Assembly: GCA_013398955.1 (NCBI GenBank)
Contig: VWPU01012724.1
Coordinates: 186,001 to 250,000 of the forward strand
Direction of reading: 5' to 3'
DNA from: Callaeas wilsoni
Taxonomy: Eukaryota; Chordata; Aves; Passeriformes; Callaeidae
Length of the DNA: 64,000 nucleotides
Shown here: positions 1 to 18,600 of the stretch, one piece after another
How positions within the stretch are numbered: position 1 is the first letter of the stretch
How the letters are laid out: each line of letters starts with the position of its first letter
Position numbers and translations under genes: made by a program
The notes under the pieces: generated by a model
The model's database searches: none
What the model was told of the DNA's origin: nothing
The model's input: the letters and a program-made list of their open reading frames with translations, nothing else

Positions 1-520
1 ACCACGTGGATTTGGAAGCAGGGAAGCCAGCTCTGCACAAAGGTGTGAAGACTACAGTTCTAACCACACCAGGATTTTTATTTTTATAATCAATCGCTCA
101 TTGCTCGTTTCTTTCTGCACTTCTACCACCTTTACACATTAAGCATTGAACAGTGCTATTTAACCTCATAGCTTCACTTGCTGCAGCCACACACCTTTGT
201 GGAATCACAGCTCTTTGTCAATCAGTACCAAGGCTTTGATCGCATTCTTTCACAGGAATGCACTGTGATTCCCTCCAGTCACCACAACGACATTTTGTCC
301 ACTACCACGGTCAAGCTACAGGTAGGGATGCAGCAAAAGCTATTTATTACGCATCAAAACTGAATGCGAACCTTTCTCAGCTTTAGTATTTTTCATAAGA
401 CTCAGACACAACCACCGGTTGCCAAAGACAAGACATTCGTAAGTGTGAGAAAACGCAGCCCCAGCACTTTGGCACTTTTTTAAGAGGTGATCTTAAAGGA
501 AGGCAACATCCATAACTTAC
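1..520 (-). other. ATPSCKMT: ATPSCKMT intron 1 (partial; runs off the window)
   Basis: This is the 5' part of the first coding intron of ATPSCKMT on the minus strand. The donor reads GTAAGT directly after the codon for Ile89 (intron first base at 520). I looked for the next expected exon, which should continue the methyltransferase fold after the SAM-binding loop, and did not find it, so it lies beyond position 1. The only structure inside is an exon-like open frame on the opposite strand (187-321), listed separately. Confidence 0.8.
187..321 (+). other. Exon-like open frame on the plus strand inside ATPSCKMT intron 1, unidentified
   Basis: A stretch of 45 codons without a stop is bounded by an acceptor-like CTTGCTGCAG and a good donor, CAG followed by GTAGGG. 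The segment is 135 bp, a multiple of three, and open in phase 0 at both ends. The predicted peptide begins PHTFVESQLF and ends STTTVKLQ, with mixed composition that looks more like protein than low complexity. I do not recognise the family. It is antisense to ATPSCKMT and upstream of CCT5. It could be one internal exon of an unknown plus-strand gene, a fossil exon, or chance: an open stretch of this size is not rare. Confidence 0.25.
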
Positions 521-787
521 AATGCGGCCATCCCCGCTACCAATGTCAACTAGGGAGCCACTTCTGTTTTCCAACATTTTCAGCACATTCTGGATCTGAG
601 CGGCAGTTGCAGGAACGAAAGGCAGGCACACCTTCCTCAGGGCGGGCGTCACGAAGGGGGTGACCACAGCATAGAGGGCCACCAAGGTCCCTCCCACAGC
701 GGCCGTGACCAGCAAGCCCCAGCTGCTCCTCCGGGAGCCGCCCTCGCCCTCCTCCTGCAGGATGTCCTTTGCTATCGCCTGGGACAT
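521..787 (-). CDS. ATPSCKMT: ATP synthase c-subunit lysine N-methyltransferase, first coding exon (partial gene)
   Basis: This exon encodes residues 1-89 of the protein formerly called FAM173B, which in mammals trimethylates a lysine of the mitochondrial ATP synthase c-subunit using S-adenosylmethionine. Visible features are a variable polar N-terminus (residues 1-22), a hydrophobic segment [20 protein letters not shown] (about 23-42) that serves as membrane anchor and mitochondrial signal, the family-typical [18 protein letters not shown] (43-60), and the SAM-binding loop DIGSGDG at 81-87. The ATG at 787 is the first in frame. The N-terminus is shorter than the human protein but aligns from the tryptophan onward. 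The exon ends after GRI with a GTAAGT donor. The rest of the catalytic domain is outside the window. It is divergent to CCT5, with 887 bp between the two start codons. Identity is secure from the conserved block. Confidence 0.93.
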
Positions 788-1674
788 CGCGCCTGGGGAC
801 GGACAGAGTGTTTTCGCTCACTTGAGACAAATCGGCATCTTGTAGAGCTAGGACGTAACAGAGGGGAAAAAACCACGGTATACCCCTTCAGCCGATTCCC
901 AAATCCCAGGGAAGTGCTACAGCTGCTGAAAAGCTGAGGCACAGGGGGCAGGAATGCAGTTTCCCTCTAAACGCGTGGCCCTCCACAGGCGGGCGGGCAG
1001 CAGCGCGCCCCGGGACAGGGCGGCACAGGCAGGGAGCTCCCCGGCACGGACCGCCCGGGAGCCCGCGACCGGGGACACGTCCAGGAGTTACTACTCCTCC
1101 TTTGCGGAGGAACTGTTCCCTGCGACACAGCGACATTCGCCACCACGCACTCCAAGTCGCCAATGACCAACCCAGGGTTACGCTCGGCCTGCGACATTTA
1201 TAGAGAAGAGCAGTACCACTTCTCTGTGAAGGGGTAGGGGACCGAAACCTTTCTGAAGGCGCTCCGGAGAGAAGCCCCGCGCACGCTTTTTCTGCCGTGT
1301 GTCCGTCTCCACTCCTCCGCCCTCACGTCACGCGCCGCAGCCCGCTGCCGCCTCGCCCGCCGCCGATATTCCGCCCCGTTCAGTACATCCCGCCCCGTTC
1401 AGTACATCCCGCCCCGTTCACTACATCCTCCCCCGTTCAGTACATCCTCCCCCGTTCCCTCCCCGCCCCCTGAGCCGGGGATGCGGCCGCGAGCGCCGCG
1501 CTCCTCCCCCGGCGCCGGGCGCTTCCAGAAGGCTCCGCTGGGGGCGCCACAAAGGTTCCGCCCGTGAAATAAGGCGCGGCTGTGGCGGCTGCGCAGGCGC
1601 GCGGTGGCGCGGCGGGCGCGGCGGCTTCCGGGCGGTGCGCGCGAGCGGCGGAGGTCGGAGCAGGAGCCGCAGCC
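788..1674. promoter_or_regulatory. Bidirectional CpG-island promoter of ATPSCKMT and CCT5
   Basis: The interval between the divergent start codons is strongly GC- and CpG-rich, especially 950-1674, and the richness continues into CCT5 intron 1 to about 1960. I see no TATA box near either gene, as expected for a housekeeping CpG-island promoter. An ETS-type core (CTTCCGG at 1625-1631) lies about 45 bp before the CCT5 ATG. A short inverted repeat TCCTCC/GGAGGA lies near 1096-1112. A 19-bp tandem repeat at 1371-1460 is listed separately. Transcription start sites cannot be placed from sequence alone. Confidence 0.75.
1371..1460. repeat. 19-bp tandem repeat, about 4.7 units, in the shared promoter
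   Basis: Four full units start at 1371, 1390, 1409 and 1428, with a fifth partial unit from 1447. The consensus is close to CCGCCCCGTTCAGTACATC. Units 1 and 2 are identical, unit 3 differs by one base (CACTACATC), and unit 4 has CTC in place of CCG at its start. Each unit carries a CCGCCCC or TCCCCC stretch resembling a GC box, so the array multiplies potential SP/KLF sites between the two genes. Confidence 0.9.
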
Positions 1675-9534
<7,860 letters not shown>

Positions 9535-9661
9535 AGGTTGAGAAGCAGGAAACATTAAGGGGCCACAGCAGTAGTGAAGACGGTAGTATCCTGATGCTTC
9601 ATCTTCAGCTGTTTATTCTGGACACTTTTTGTTTCACATACTGTAATGGCTAGTTGTTGGA

Positions 9662-9667
9662 AATAAA
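9662..9667 (+). terminator. CCT5: CCT5 polyadenylation signal AATAAA
   Basis: The canonical hexamer lies 128 bp after the CCT5 stop codon, giving a short 3' UTR of roughly 150 bp. A second AATAAA at 9795-9800 could serve as an alternative distal site. Confidence 0.75.
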
Positions 9668-9679
9668 ACAATTTAGCAC

Positions 9680-12600
9680 TGGCGATTTCAAGACTTGTTT
9701 CAGAAGTATTGTTGCATCTTTCCTTAGACAGGTGTGAATATTCCTAGAAAACATTTCCTGAATGTATAGGAAAAGAACCCATAAATAATGCAGCAATAAA
9801 ATTTAATGGCTTGTTTTCCATTGTTCCTTATGGAGAAAGCCCACAGATTCTTATTTTAAGAGGTCTGTCACTCTTTAGTGAACCTACCAGAAATTATTTT
9901 AAGTAATTATTTTAACTGAATTTAATAATTAAATACCAACTAATTATTTTAGCGTCCAGTAATTCTCATATGCTAAATATCTTAAGTATGAAGTTTCAAT
10001 CTGAAGATTTAAAGGAACTGTATTTCATGCTTCCAGTTGCTTCCATTTTTTTTCTCTTCTGAGCCCTATTCCTGATTTATGAAGGTTAGGGAGGGGTTTT
10101 TTCCCAGGGGTATACACATTCAGCCAAGTGGGAGTTTTTTCCCAGAACTTTGTCTATAGTACCACAGTTGAGTGCACTTACTCAAAAAGTCCCCAGTATG
10201 ATCTTAGAGTGGTAAAATCAATTAGTAAGGTGCCTTGCCTGTGAAACTATCAGCAAGAAACAAGTGGTAGACCAGAACTAATGTACAATTTCTTTGAAAG
10301 ATTTCAAAAGGGAGGGGAAGTGTTACAAATACCAACTCAGCATTACTTGTGTTACATAGGGTAGAGGAAGCTCTTTCCTGGCCACTGTTTGCTAGCAGGT
10401 CATGTACTGATTGGTTTTTGCTGTGACTGTACCTTGCCTGAGTAAAAAAAAAACCCTTCAGTGACTGTTGATAGAGGAAAAAGGGTAGAAACTACAAGTT
10501 TACTAATTACAAGACTGGTTTTATTTCTATAACTGTTTGAGGATAAATCGTGCAAAGCTTTGTCATTGTTAAAAAATTAGTAGTGGATGTTTCATCATTA
10601 CTCTTTTACCTTTTCCCAAATTAGCTTCATATAGATGCAGTTCAGTGGACAACAACAGTTTATCAGTTTTACTGCTGCCAAGCTCTGGCATTCTGAATCT
10701 GTCAGGGTTGTCACTGTGAATCTAAAAACCCATAAATACCTGGGCTCATTTAGAGCCATCTCTTACTTTGTTGGCTAATACAAAAGGAAAACAGCTGTAG
10801 CTAGAACTTAAAAGGGAGCAGTGTAGTTGTACTAATGTACCCCTTTCACCTCATAGTGAAGTTGTGCATGTGATAGAAAGGAAATGAGAAAACAGTTATT
10901 CCAATTTTACTGGTTTTTCACCTTCTGTCCCCCAGGTGTGGTTGAACCCCCTTTGCCATCTCAGCCCTACGTAGTTACAGGTTTTCACTGTAAACTGCTG
11001 CTTAATACAGAAGCCCCTAGGAACACAGGACAAATCACTTTGAAAATTGAAATTACGGCTTTACTGATGTGGCTCTGGGAAATAAACATTTTGTGCTCTG
11101 TATATAAATATTTGTTAATGTTCAAGTAGATCTTAGTATGGGAAGTCTGAGGCTTGATAATGGAACTTCGATAAAATTGTAAGAAATGGAAGTGGTTAAT
11201 TTTTTCAGAGGTTTGTACTTCAGGATAACATGTATGGCATTAGCACTGTCACTGCTGCATCAAGGCAACTGGAGGACAAATGCCTTTCATCACAGCATGC
11301 AACATGCAACTGCAAGTATTAAACCAAATTAGTGAAACAACTGCAGCTCAAACTGGTACACTTTCACAGCAGGAGTAATTAAATTTGTGCTTTGACAGAA
11401 CAATGGTAATACTCATATTGGTAATTTGTGTGCTGGTCTGGCTCTGGTCAAACAAAACAGGAAACATCTGAATAACGACAAGGTTGGGGGAGGCAAACAC
11501 TGATGTTCAAATTAATCATGGTATGTTTGTAACCACTGGGAAATAAAAGCCTGGCCTGGTGCTGTGTTTGGAAAGGAGGGCCAGAGGCCCCATAGTTCAC
11601 GTACTGCTCCATAACTCCTGGGACAATGCAGGGTTCACCACGGGAGGGCAACATACACCCATCACTGCCGTCGCAGACTGCATCTGGATGTTTTAAAGGC
11701 GAACAGAGGCAGCCGGCAGGTCTTTCTCAACATCACTGACATGGCACATGCATGTCAGCAGTGAGACCTGGATCTTTACAACTTTCCCTCAAGGGCTCAG
11801 TTACGTGAGTTAATCTCATGACTAAGTTCCATGTGCCCTCTTACATCCAAGTTTTCCCATCTTCCTAGGACCCTTAAACCTGGCCCTGCCACTATGTCCT
11901 GCTACTTCTAGTTCTGTTACCAGCCGCCTTTTCCCAGCCTCATCTGTTGGTCCCTCCTGCTGCGTTCCCAAGCCTGGGCTCCTTCCCTCTGATCTCTCAC
12001 ACCTCTGTGCTGATACACTTGTGTTTGCAGGGGCACAAGGCAAGGCTTCCAGGAGCACAGTGCACAGCACACAGACTCCTCTCGCTCCCTCCCAGTCACA
12101 CTCAGACTGCAGCAGCTGTGGGGGGCCATGTATCCAGAGCTGAGCTTTTGACTTCGGGTGTGCCACAGTCTGAGTGGGTTTTTTTGGGGAATAGGGTTAA
12201 GCAGAGCTGTGAAGCAACTTTCTTGTTTCTGTACAGACACTTTAATACAAATGCATTCTTTCTCTGTTTAGGAAAAAAACTCACTTTTTGATCATTTCTG
12301 CATACTGCATGGGGAAAGATGCCTTATAATGTGAACAGTTCCCATCCCAATGATCCAATCGGACAAGTTTACAGATAGGATCTTAAGTGGAGCAAGTCAA
12401 GCAGGTCTTGCTAATCCCCAGGTCTGTTAGCTTTCCTAATATAAAGACAATTGGATATTAGGATACCTAGACCTACCTAATCTGAGTGGCTCCAAAACCT
12501 ACCTGGGCTGTATATCTTCATGCTAAGTCTGCACAGAAAAGGGAGCACCATGGTAGCTGCTTTCCTCTGTGGCAGGATGGCAGGACTGTCCCTTGCAGTA

Positions 12601-15600
12601 TTAAAAATTGCTGTTACATCGGCCGTGGGGGTGGTTATTACACCCTCTGGACTCTTACCATCATCTGAGGAGCAATGATTCAGTTGTGAGGTTTGGGTCT
12701 GGGAGCCTAGCCTTGTTTGTCCTCCCTGAGCAGAAGTACCTCTCCATGTCACGTCTTGGAGGGTTTCCCAGGAACTCTCTGCCAGGGAACATTTCTCACC
12801 ACGTTAAAGAGCTAATTAAATGGACTGACAGTGTTTGCTTTATAAGCACTCATCTCTGTGACACAAGAGAGACACTTTGCTAAACTCAAATGACTATGGA
12901 GTAAAGCTGTAGTACAGTCTCCGTAAGACGTGGGCTCTGTGATACCTGCTTGGTGTTCACGCACTAGAATCCATGTTCCTTGTGAAATTCCTCCCAGAGC
13001 TATTTGTGACCAGTAGCTGTGTTGTGGTGAGGCTCCTGGCTCACAGCAGCACAGGCATTGAAACCAGTCTCTGCCAGCTCTCTGGTGCCTGGGTGCTCAC
13101 TGAACATGGGAAAATGCTGGGGGTGAGAGAGCTGGGGAGAAGCTCTCCCTCTTCTGCTCCAGAGCTGCATTTAAGCTCAGCCCATGCCCTTGCTCCTTGC
13201 CTGAACTGTCTCAGCTATGCCTGTGCCTTGCTGATACTGACGCTGGTTTGTCCAGCTGTTTGTTTCTGACTTGTCCTTAATCTTGCCTTGTCAAGTTGGA
13301 CTTGCCTGGTGATCTTGACTTATCACTGACCCTGGTCACTGTGGCTGAACCTGCTCTGCTGGTTTTTTGTTTGGGTACATTGAAGCCAAGGAGCTCTGGA
13401 AGAGAACAGTGGCCAGAAGTTGTCTAGAGAGAGAATTTCGGGCGGCCATTGGAGTCCTCAGTCTTTGGCATTGGCAGCTCTCCTACAGTGTACAAGCAAG
13501 AAGGTCTGTTCAAGCAAAAGTAGAGTGAGCAAAGGAAAGATGGGAAACCTCAAGGAAATCAGCACAATCTGATAACTTGATTGCAGTAAATGGTGGGCAC
13601 TTGGAACTTAAGTCAGGATGTAAAGAAATATATTAGAATTAGGAAAATAGATGTCAGTATGAGTAATGTTATCGTGGACTGCTAAAGACGTCAGCTCTGA
13701 GGGATGGCGTATTAGCAGAAGCTTTCTCTCCCTCTCAGAAAAGTCAAGGAGCTGAGTAACACAGGATTTTAAACACTTGGTGTGTATTCTAACTTCTTCT
13801 GTCTGAAGTAGGGCCTGTAATGGGATACAGTGGTTTTTAACAACAAGAAAAGATAATGACTGCTTGACTGTCATCTTCAAAGTATTCCACTGCAGTGGCC
13901 AAAGAGGGAGCAGCAATGAGGAACTTCTTCCTCTGCACAAACCAGCTGTGCTGCCAAGGACAATATATTCCCTTCCCTGGCCTGCAATATGTCGTTTCAT
14001 TCTCAAATCCATGGGGGAGAAAAAAATCTGTCAAGGACCGCTACATTTAAAGTCTCCACCTATCTGCAGGCTCCTCCTAAGTCACAATCTGCTGAAAGCT
14101 GGGAAGTGTCTTTGAGGAATTGTGACCATATGCTTGCCCTGTTCTTATAACTATTTTTTTAAGAGACAGGATATTGGATTAGGTTAAACCCTTGGTCTAA
14201 TGTGGAAGTATAACTATGCTGAGACTCTTCAAACTTTGTGCTATACATAAAACTAGCTGATGTTAAGAGCAAGGAGTAACTGGCTAACACTGGTGAACTG
14301 GCAGATTATTTCTGATTCTCACAAGGAAATTGTCAAAACTATGTAGCTGTCTAAGACTTTTAAAGAGGTACATCTAAGACTTTTAGATGTACCTCTTTTC
14401 CTGGAACACAGTCCAAAGTTACAGGAAGAATACATTCTGCCCATACCCTAATTTCTGTGAGAAAACAATTTTTATATTTGGGTCAATCTTGTACAAGTTC
14501 AATAACAGAAAAAATTTAACTCATTAAAATTTACAAAAATGCCACCGAAGCAGCACTGCTTTCTCTCTTTAAATATTTTGACTAGTTGGATATTAAATGA
14601 ACAGTCTTGAAAAGACTTCCTTGAATTCACATTTAATTTGAAATTATTTGGTTTTAAAAGAAGCAAATATAACTCAAATACTTTAAAATCTGGTTTGAAA
14701 TTAAAGATTTTGTGATTTCTGGTGCAGTATGGTGCCTATGGTGTGAAGAAAATCGTCTGTTTCTCTAAAACTCGTAAGTAACCAAGCTGATTCCTAAAAA
14801 ACGTCATTTATCTTGTCACTCCAGATCATGAGGGAGTGGTTTCCCTGCTGGCATAAACAGAGCCCATGTATACAGGGAACTATCTAGTGTCACCTCAGCT
14901 GCTCTGATCTCAAGGCATCAGGGTCTCACACTGTCTCAGTTTCAAGATTTGATTTATGTGCCTTATGGCACCTAGTTCTCAGAGTATCATAAAAAAACTG
15001 CCCAACATTAAAATTGCTGAGTTCCCACTCTCTAAACTGAACAGTCTCGTGGTGAAATTCTCTACCAGCTGCTCATACTCATCACTCACTGACCGTTCTC
15101 ATCACCCAGCTCACAAGCGAGACCTCCTCTGCAACCTCCTGACCGTTCCCCCACATGTGCACCACTGACTCCCCAGCTGCCAGGTGCGTGTACCCACAAT
15201 CCACTGGCAGGAGCTGATGGTCCCCACACTCAGCTGGGTTTTCCAATGAAGATAACACTTCTCCAAGGACCCTTAAACCATGTCTTGATGTGCTCACCCC
15301 CAGTGATGGTAGATTCTCCCTGCTCTCTGCTGCTCTTTGAATTTGAGTCTTGCTCTGAGCTGACGTTAGCTGGTTTCTGCTTTCCACATCCAGCTACTGT
15401 GCTGGCTGGCATTTTGCAAGTGCCTTGACTAGACGGTTAGATATGAGGTCTTCTCATTAACGCGTCCGTTGTAACTGGAAGAAGGCCAAAGGCTGGGAAA
15501 GGCAAGTTTCCAGCACTGCCTTTGATTTAAGGGCAGCACTAATAGTTAAGGTTAAGTGAATGCAAGGGCTAGTGACTGGGAGCGAGCACAGAGAGACAGA

Positions 15601-18600
15601 AGGTGATGTATCATGAGCAGTGGGAAAGAAGGAGTGACTGAAATGACTGAAAATCCACTTAGGAAACATTCTTAGCTGAGTAACTTCAGCACAAGATTGC
15701 AATGGTACATCCTCTTAACGCTTGCTATGCTGCCTTGCTTTTCACCTACACTGACTTGCTCCTAAGAAAAGCTACTGCTACAAATCCCACGGGAGCTCCA
15801 TTTCTGACTCCCCAGGATCTGGGTCAAGCTCTCTCTCTTGCTCTTTCATGCAGGAATCGTGCAAGTGCCCAGGAGATGGACAGGCCATCACAGCCTTGCC
15901 TTCTTTTCCTTGACAAAGAAAGTTTGCAGCAATTTCTTCTCTTTTCCTAATATATAAAGTCTGTAACCTTCAGTTCCTGATTATTTAGGAAGAGCAGAGA
16001 ACAGAGGATGTACCTATTCCAAAACTGAGCACTGAATACTAATGCTCTTGAGTAGAAGTGCAGAAGTTAACAGGGACAACAAAGTTCAGAGGCTGTCACA
16101 GTGATTTCATTCCTTGGCTGAAACTAAGTATGAGAGAAGATGAACCTCAGTTCTGGAGGGAGCACTTTAGAGCTGGTGGAAAACAGGTCATGTTACTAAG
16201 TCCCAGGCAAATCTGGATTCCTGAGGCAGGAGTTATAGTGGGTATGGGTGTTTGAATCCTTGGCGCCCTCCCAGCCCTGGAAGCTTCAGCTACTGCAATG
16301 CAGCAGTGTGAGCATCCAAGGGACTGAGATGTGGCAGTGAGAATTCCCATAGTGAAACAGTCCCTTTAAGGTAATGCAAAAAGCAGATCATACCTTGCTC
16401 CAAGAAATCACTCTGCAGATAAGGCAGAATGGGGACAGGACCACACAGCATCGGTAGTTAGTGTGGGAGCATAATCCTTACTTCCAGATCTGAGCTGTAG
16501 TCTCTCCTCCAGGTCATTAAAGGAAGTTGGGCCAGCTCCTCTGAGGGTTTAAGTAGTGACACAGACGAGATAGCAGAGGCCTTGTAGAGCACACAGAGAG
16601 AGTAATTCAGTGCATCTGGTGTCCTGATTGTTCACATCAGAGACCTGGTCCTGTTGGCTTCTGCTCTGTATGCCAGGATTTCCGTGGAAGCCAGGACCTG
16701 AGTGATCAGTAACAGTGCACACCCAGGCTGTGCTCCATCATGGAGGAGGGATACAGAAAGGGTGTGCAGGAAATCATTTACACATACCCCAGTTTACATG
16801 CTACCAAAGTTTACCAGCCCCTAATCCAATGCTGAATTTATCTACTGTTCAATTTACTCACCTACAGTAAACATGTACATTTATCCTCTCTGCACACTAA
16901 CATAACTAAATCTTGGGGCAAAGCTGTAGGCCTGAAATTGAGAAGGTTGGAAAAGGCTATAAACCTCTTTCTCAACAACTATTCTCAGTTATTCCCTAAT
17001 CACTAGCCTAGTGACAGTACTATAAGGAAAGAAAATGTGTGAGCGTGGGGACAGTCCAATAAATTCCTCATCTCTGAGGCTGTGAAGTCTGTCTCAAGAT
17101 ATGTATTGGCTGATTTTCTGTTCTTAAATGCTTCCTTTCAGCCCCATGACACAGGTGAGAAATTGTCTGCTTTTTAGTGACTGCCCAGATATGACTGTGT
17201 GCTGCTGCTTGCCTGACAAGCTATACAGAAGGGTGAGATTTACACCTTTAATCTATGCAATATGTGTGTACATAAGCTGTTCCCTTGTCTGCAGCCTGCC
17301 AGGTAGTAGCCCTTGCATTCTAATTGCAAGAAAATTATCTGTCAATGAAATGGTGACCAGATTTATCTCTGAGGTAAACACACGTTCAAATCACAAAAAC
17401 AATGAAGCTAAGGCTAATGAGGGAGATTTGCAAAGCAACAGCTTTGTGGACAGCATGGAAATTTCTTCCAGTGTCTCATGAGACCCCAGAATAAAGGGAA
17501 GAGCCAGAAAAAATAGATGAACAGTGTCCAACCTAAAGTGAGCCAGCCTTGCAAATGCTCTGGTTTTGCTCTTGGTAAGGAAAGGTTTCTCTCCTCTAGC
17601 AAAGAGTTTCTAATTTCTTTTTCTTTATCATCATCTAATTAGGATTACCTATGGGAAAATAGCAGTTTCCCCATGCAGTTTTCCTCAAACCTTAAGAAGA
17701 AGCTGAGAATTTAGACGCAGGGATGTGAAATCCAGCCTAATCCAACCAGAGCATTGGTCCTGACCTGCTACTCTCCCCTGCATAATTCCAGCATAAGGAT
17801 GATACCCAGCCATCCTCTCTTTGCTAGCAAGATGAAAACAGTCTCATGAGCCACTAAAGAACAACAACAAAATCTGTAACAGAGCTTGGCAAAATGAGTA
17901 GCCATGCCAAAAACTGCAAACATAGGAAACAGGACCCGGATCCATACAGACATCATTGCTCTTGCTTTCCCTAACATGAGGTAAGAAGGGAATGTGTGGA
18001 AAGGAAAATGAGCACTCAGGGGCAGGACTTGCAATTCTCTGCCTAACTCTGGAAGGACAGTGATATGTCTAATGATTAAGGACACCTGAAGTCAGGATTA
18101 CTAAAGTTTTGTTTCCAGTCTGCCGGGTTACCCATGCTGCAGTTCAAGACTTTGCTTTGTAAAGTCCAAACTGCTTATCAGCGAGGTTTCCACTCATTGA
18201 ACCAAAGAGATTTGTGGTGGTGAGTGGCAAGCTACCCTCTTGAGGTGCCACCATTCCTTTCACCAGTGCCGCTTGGCAGACCCCACACACCACATGCCAT
18301 AAACTCATCTCTCTCCTGTCACAGAAAGAAAGGAAAGGACAGGGGCATCCTGTTACAGCCAGGTCTCTGCCAGCCCTATCCAATTCTTGACATGCCCTTG
18401 TGTAGCCAGGAATCAGTGGGAGGGTGGCAGGCTGCTCAGGGGTAGGGCAGAATGGCTGCCTATCATGGCTCCCACTTCATCCCCAGCTTTCCATTATGGA
18501 GCAGTACAGAAGAGACCAATCAGTTCAGCAGTTCCTGGGGCAGCCCAGCAACAGTAAACTCAAACAGAGACTGGCAGTGGATACCTTCAAAGACATGCAG

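Noticed and set aside
1582..1674. In-frame N-terminal extension of CCT5
   Set aside because: It has no ATG, and the family start MSAMG aligns with the human N-terminus at 1675.
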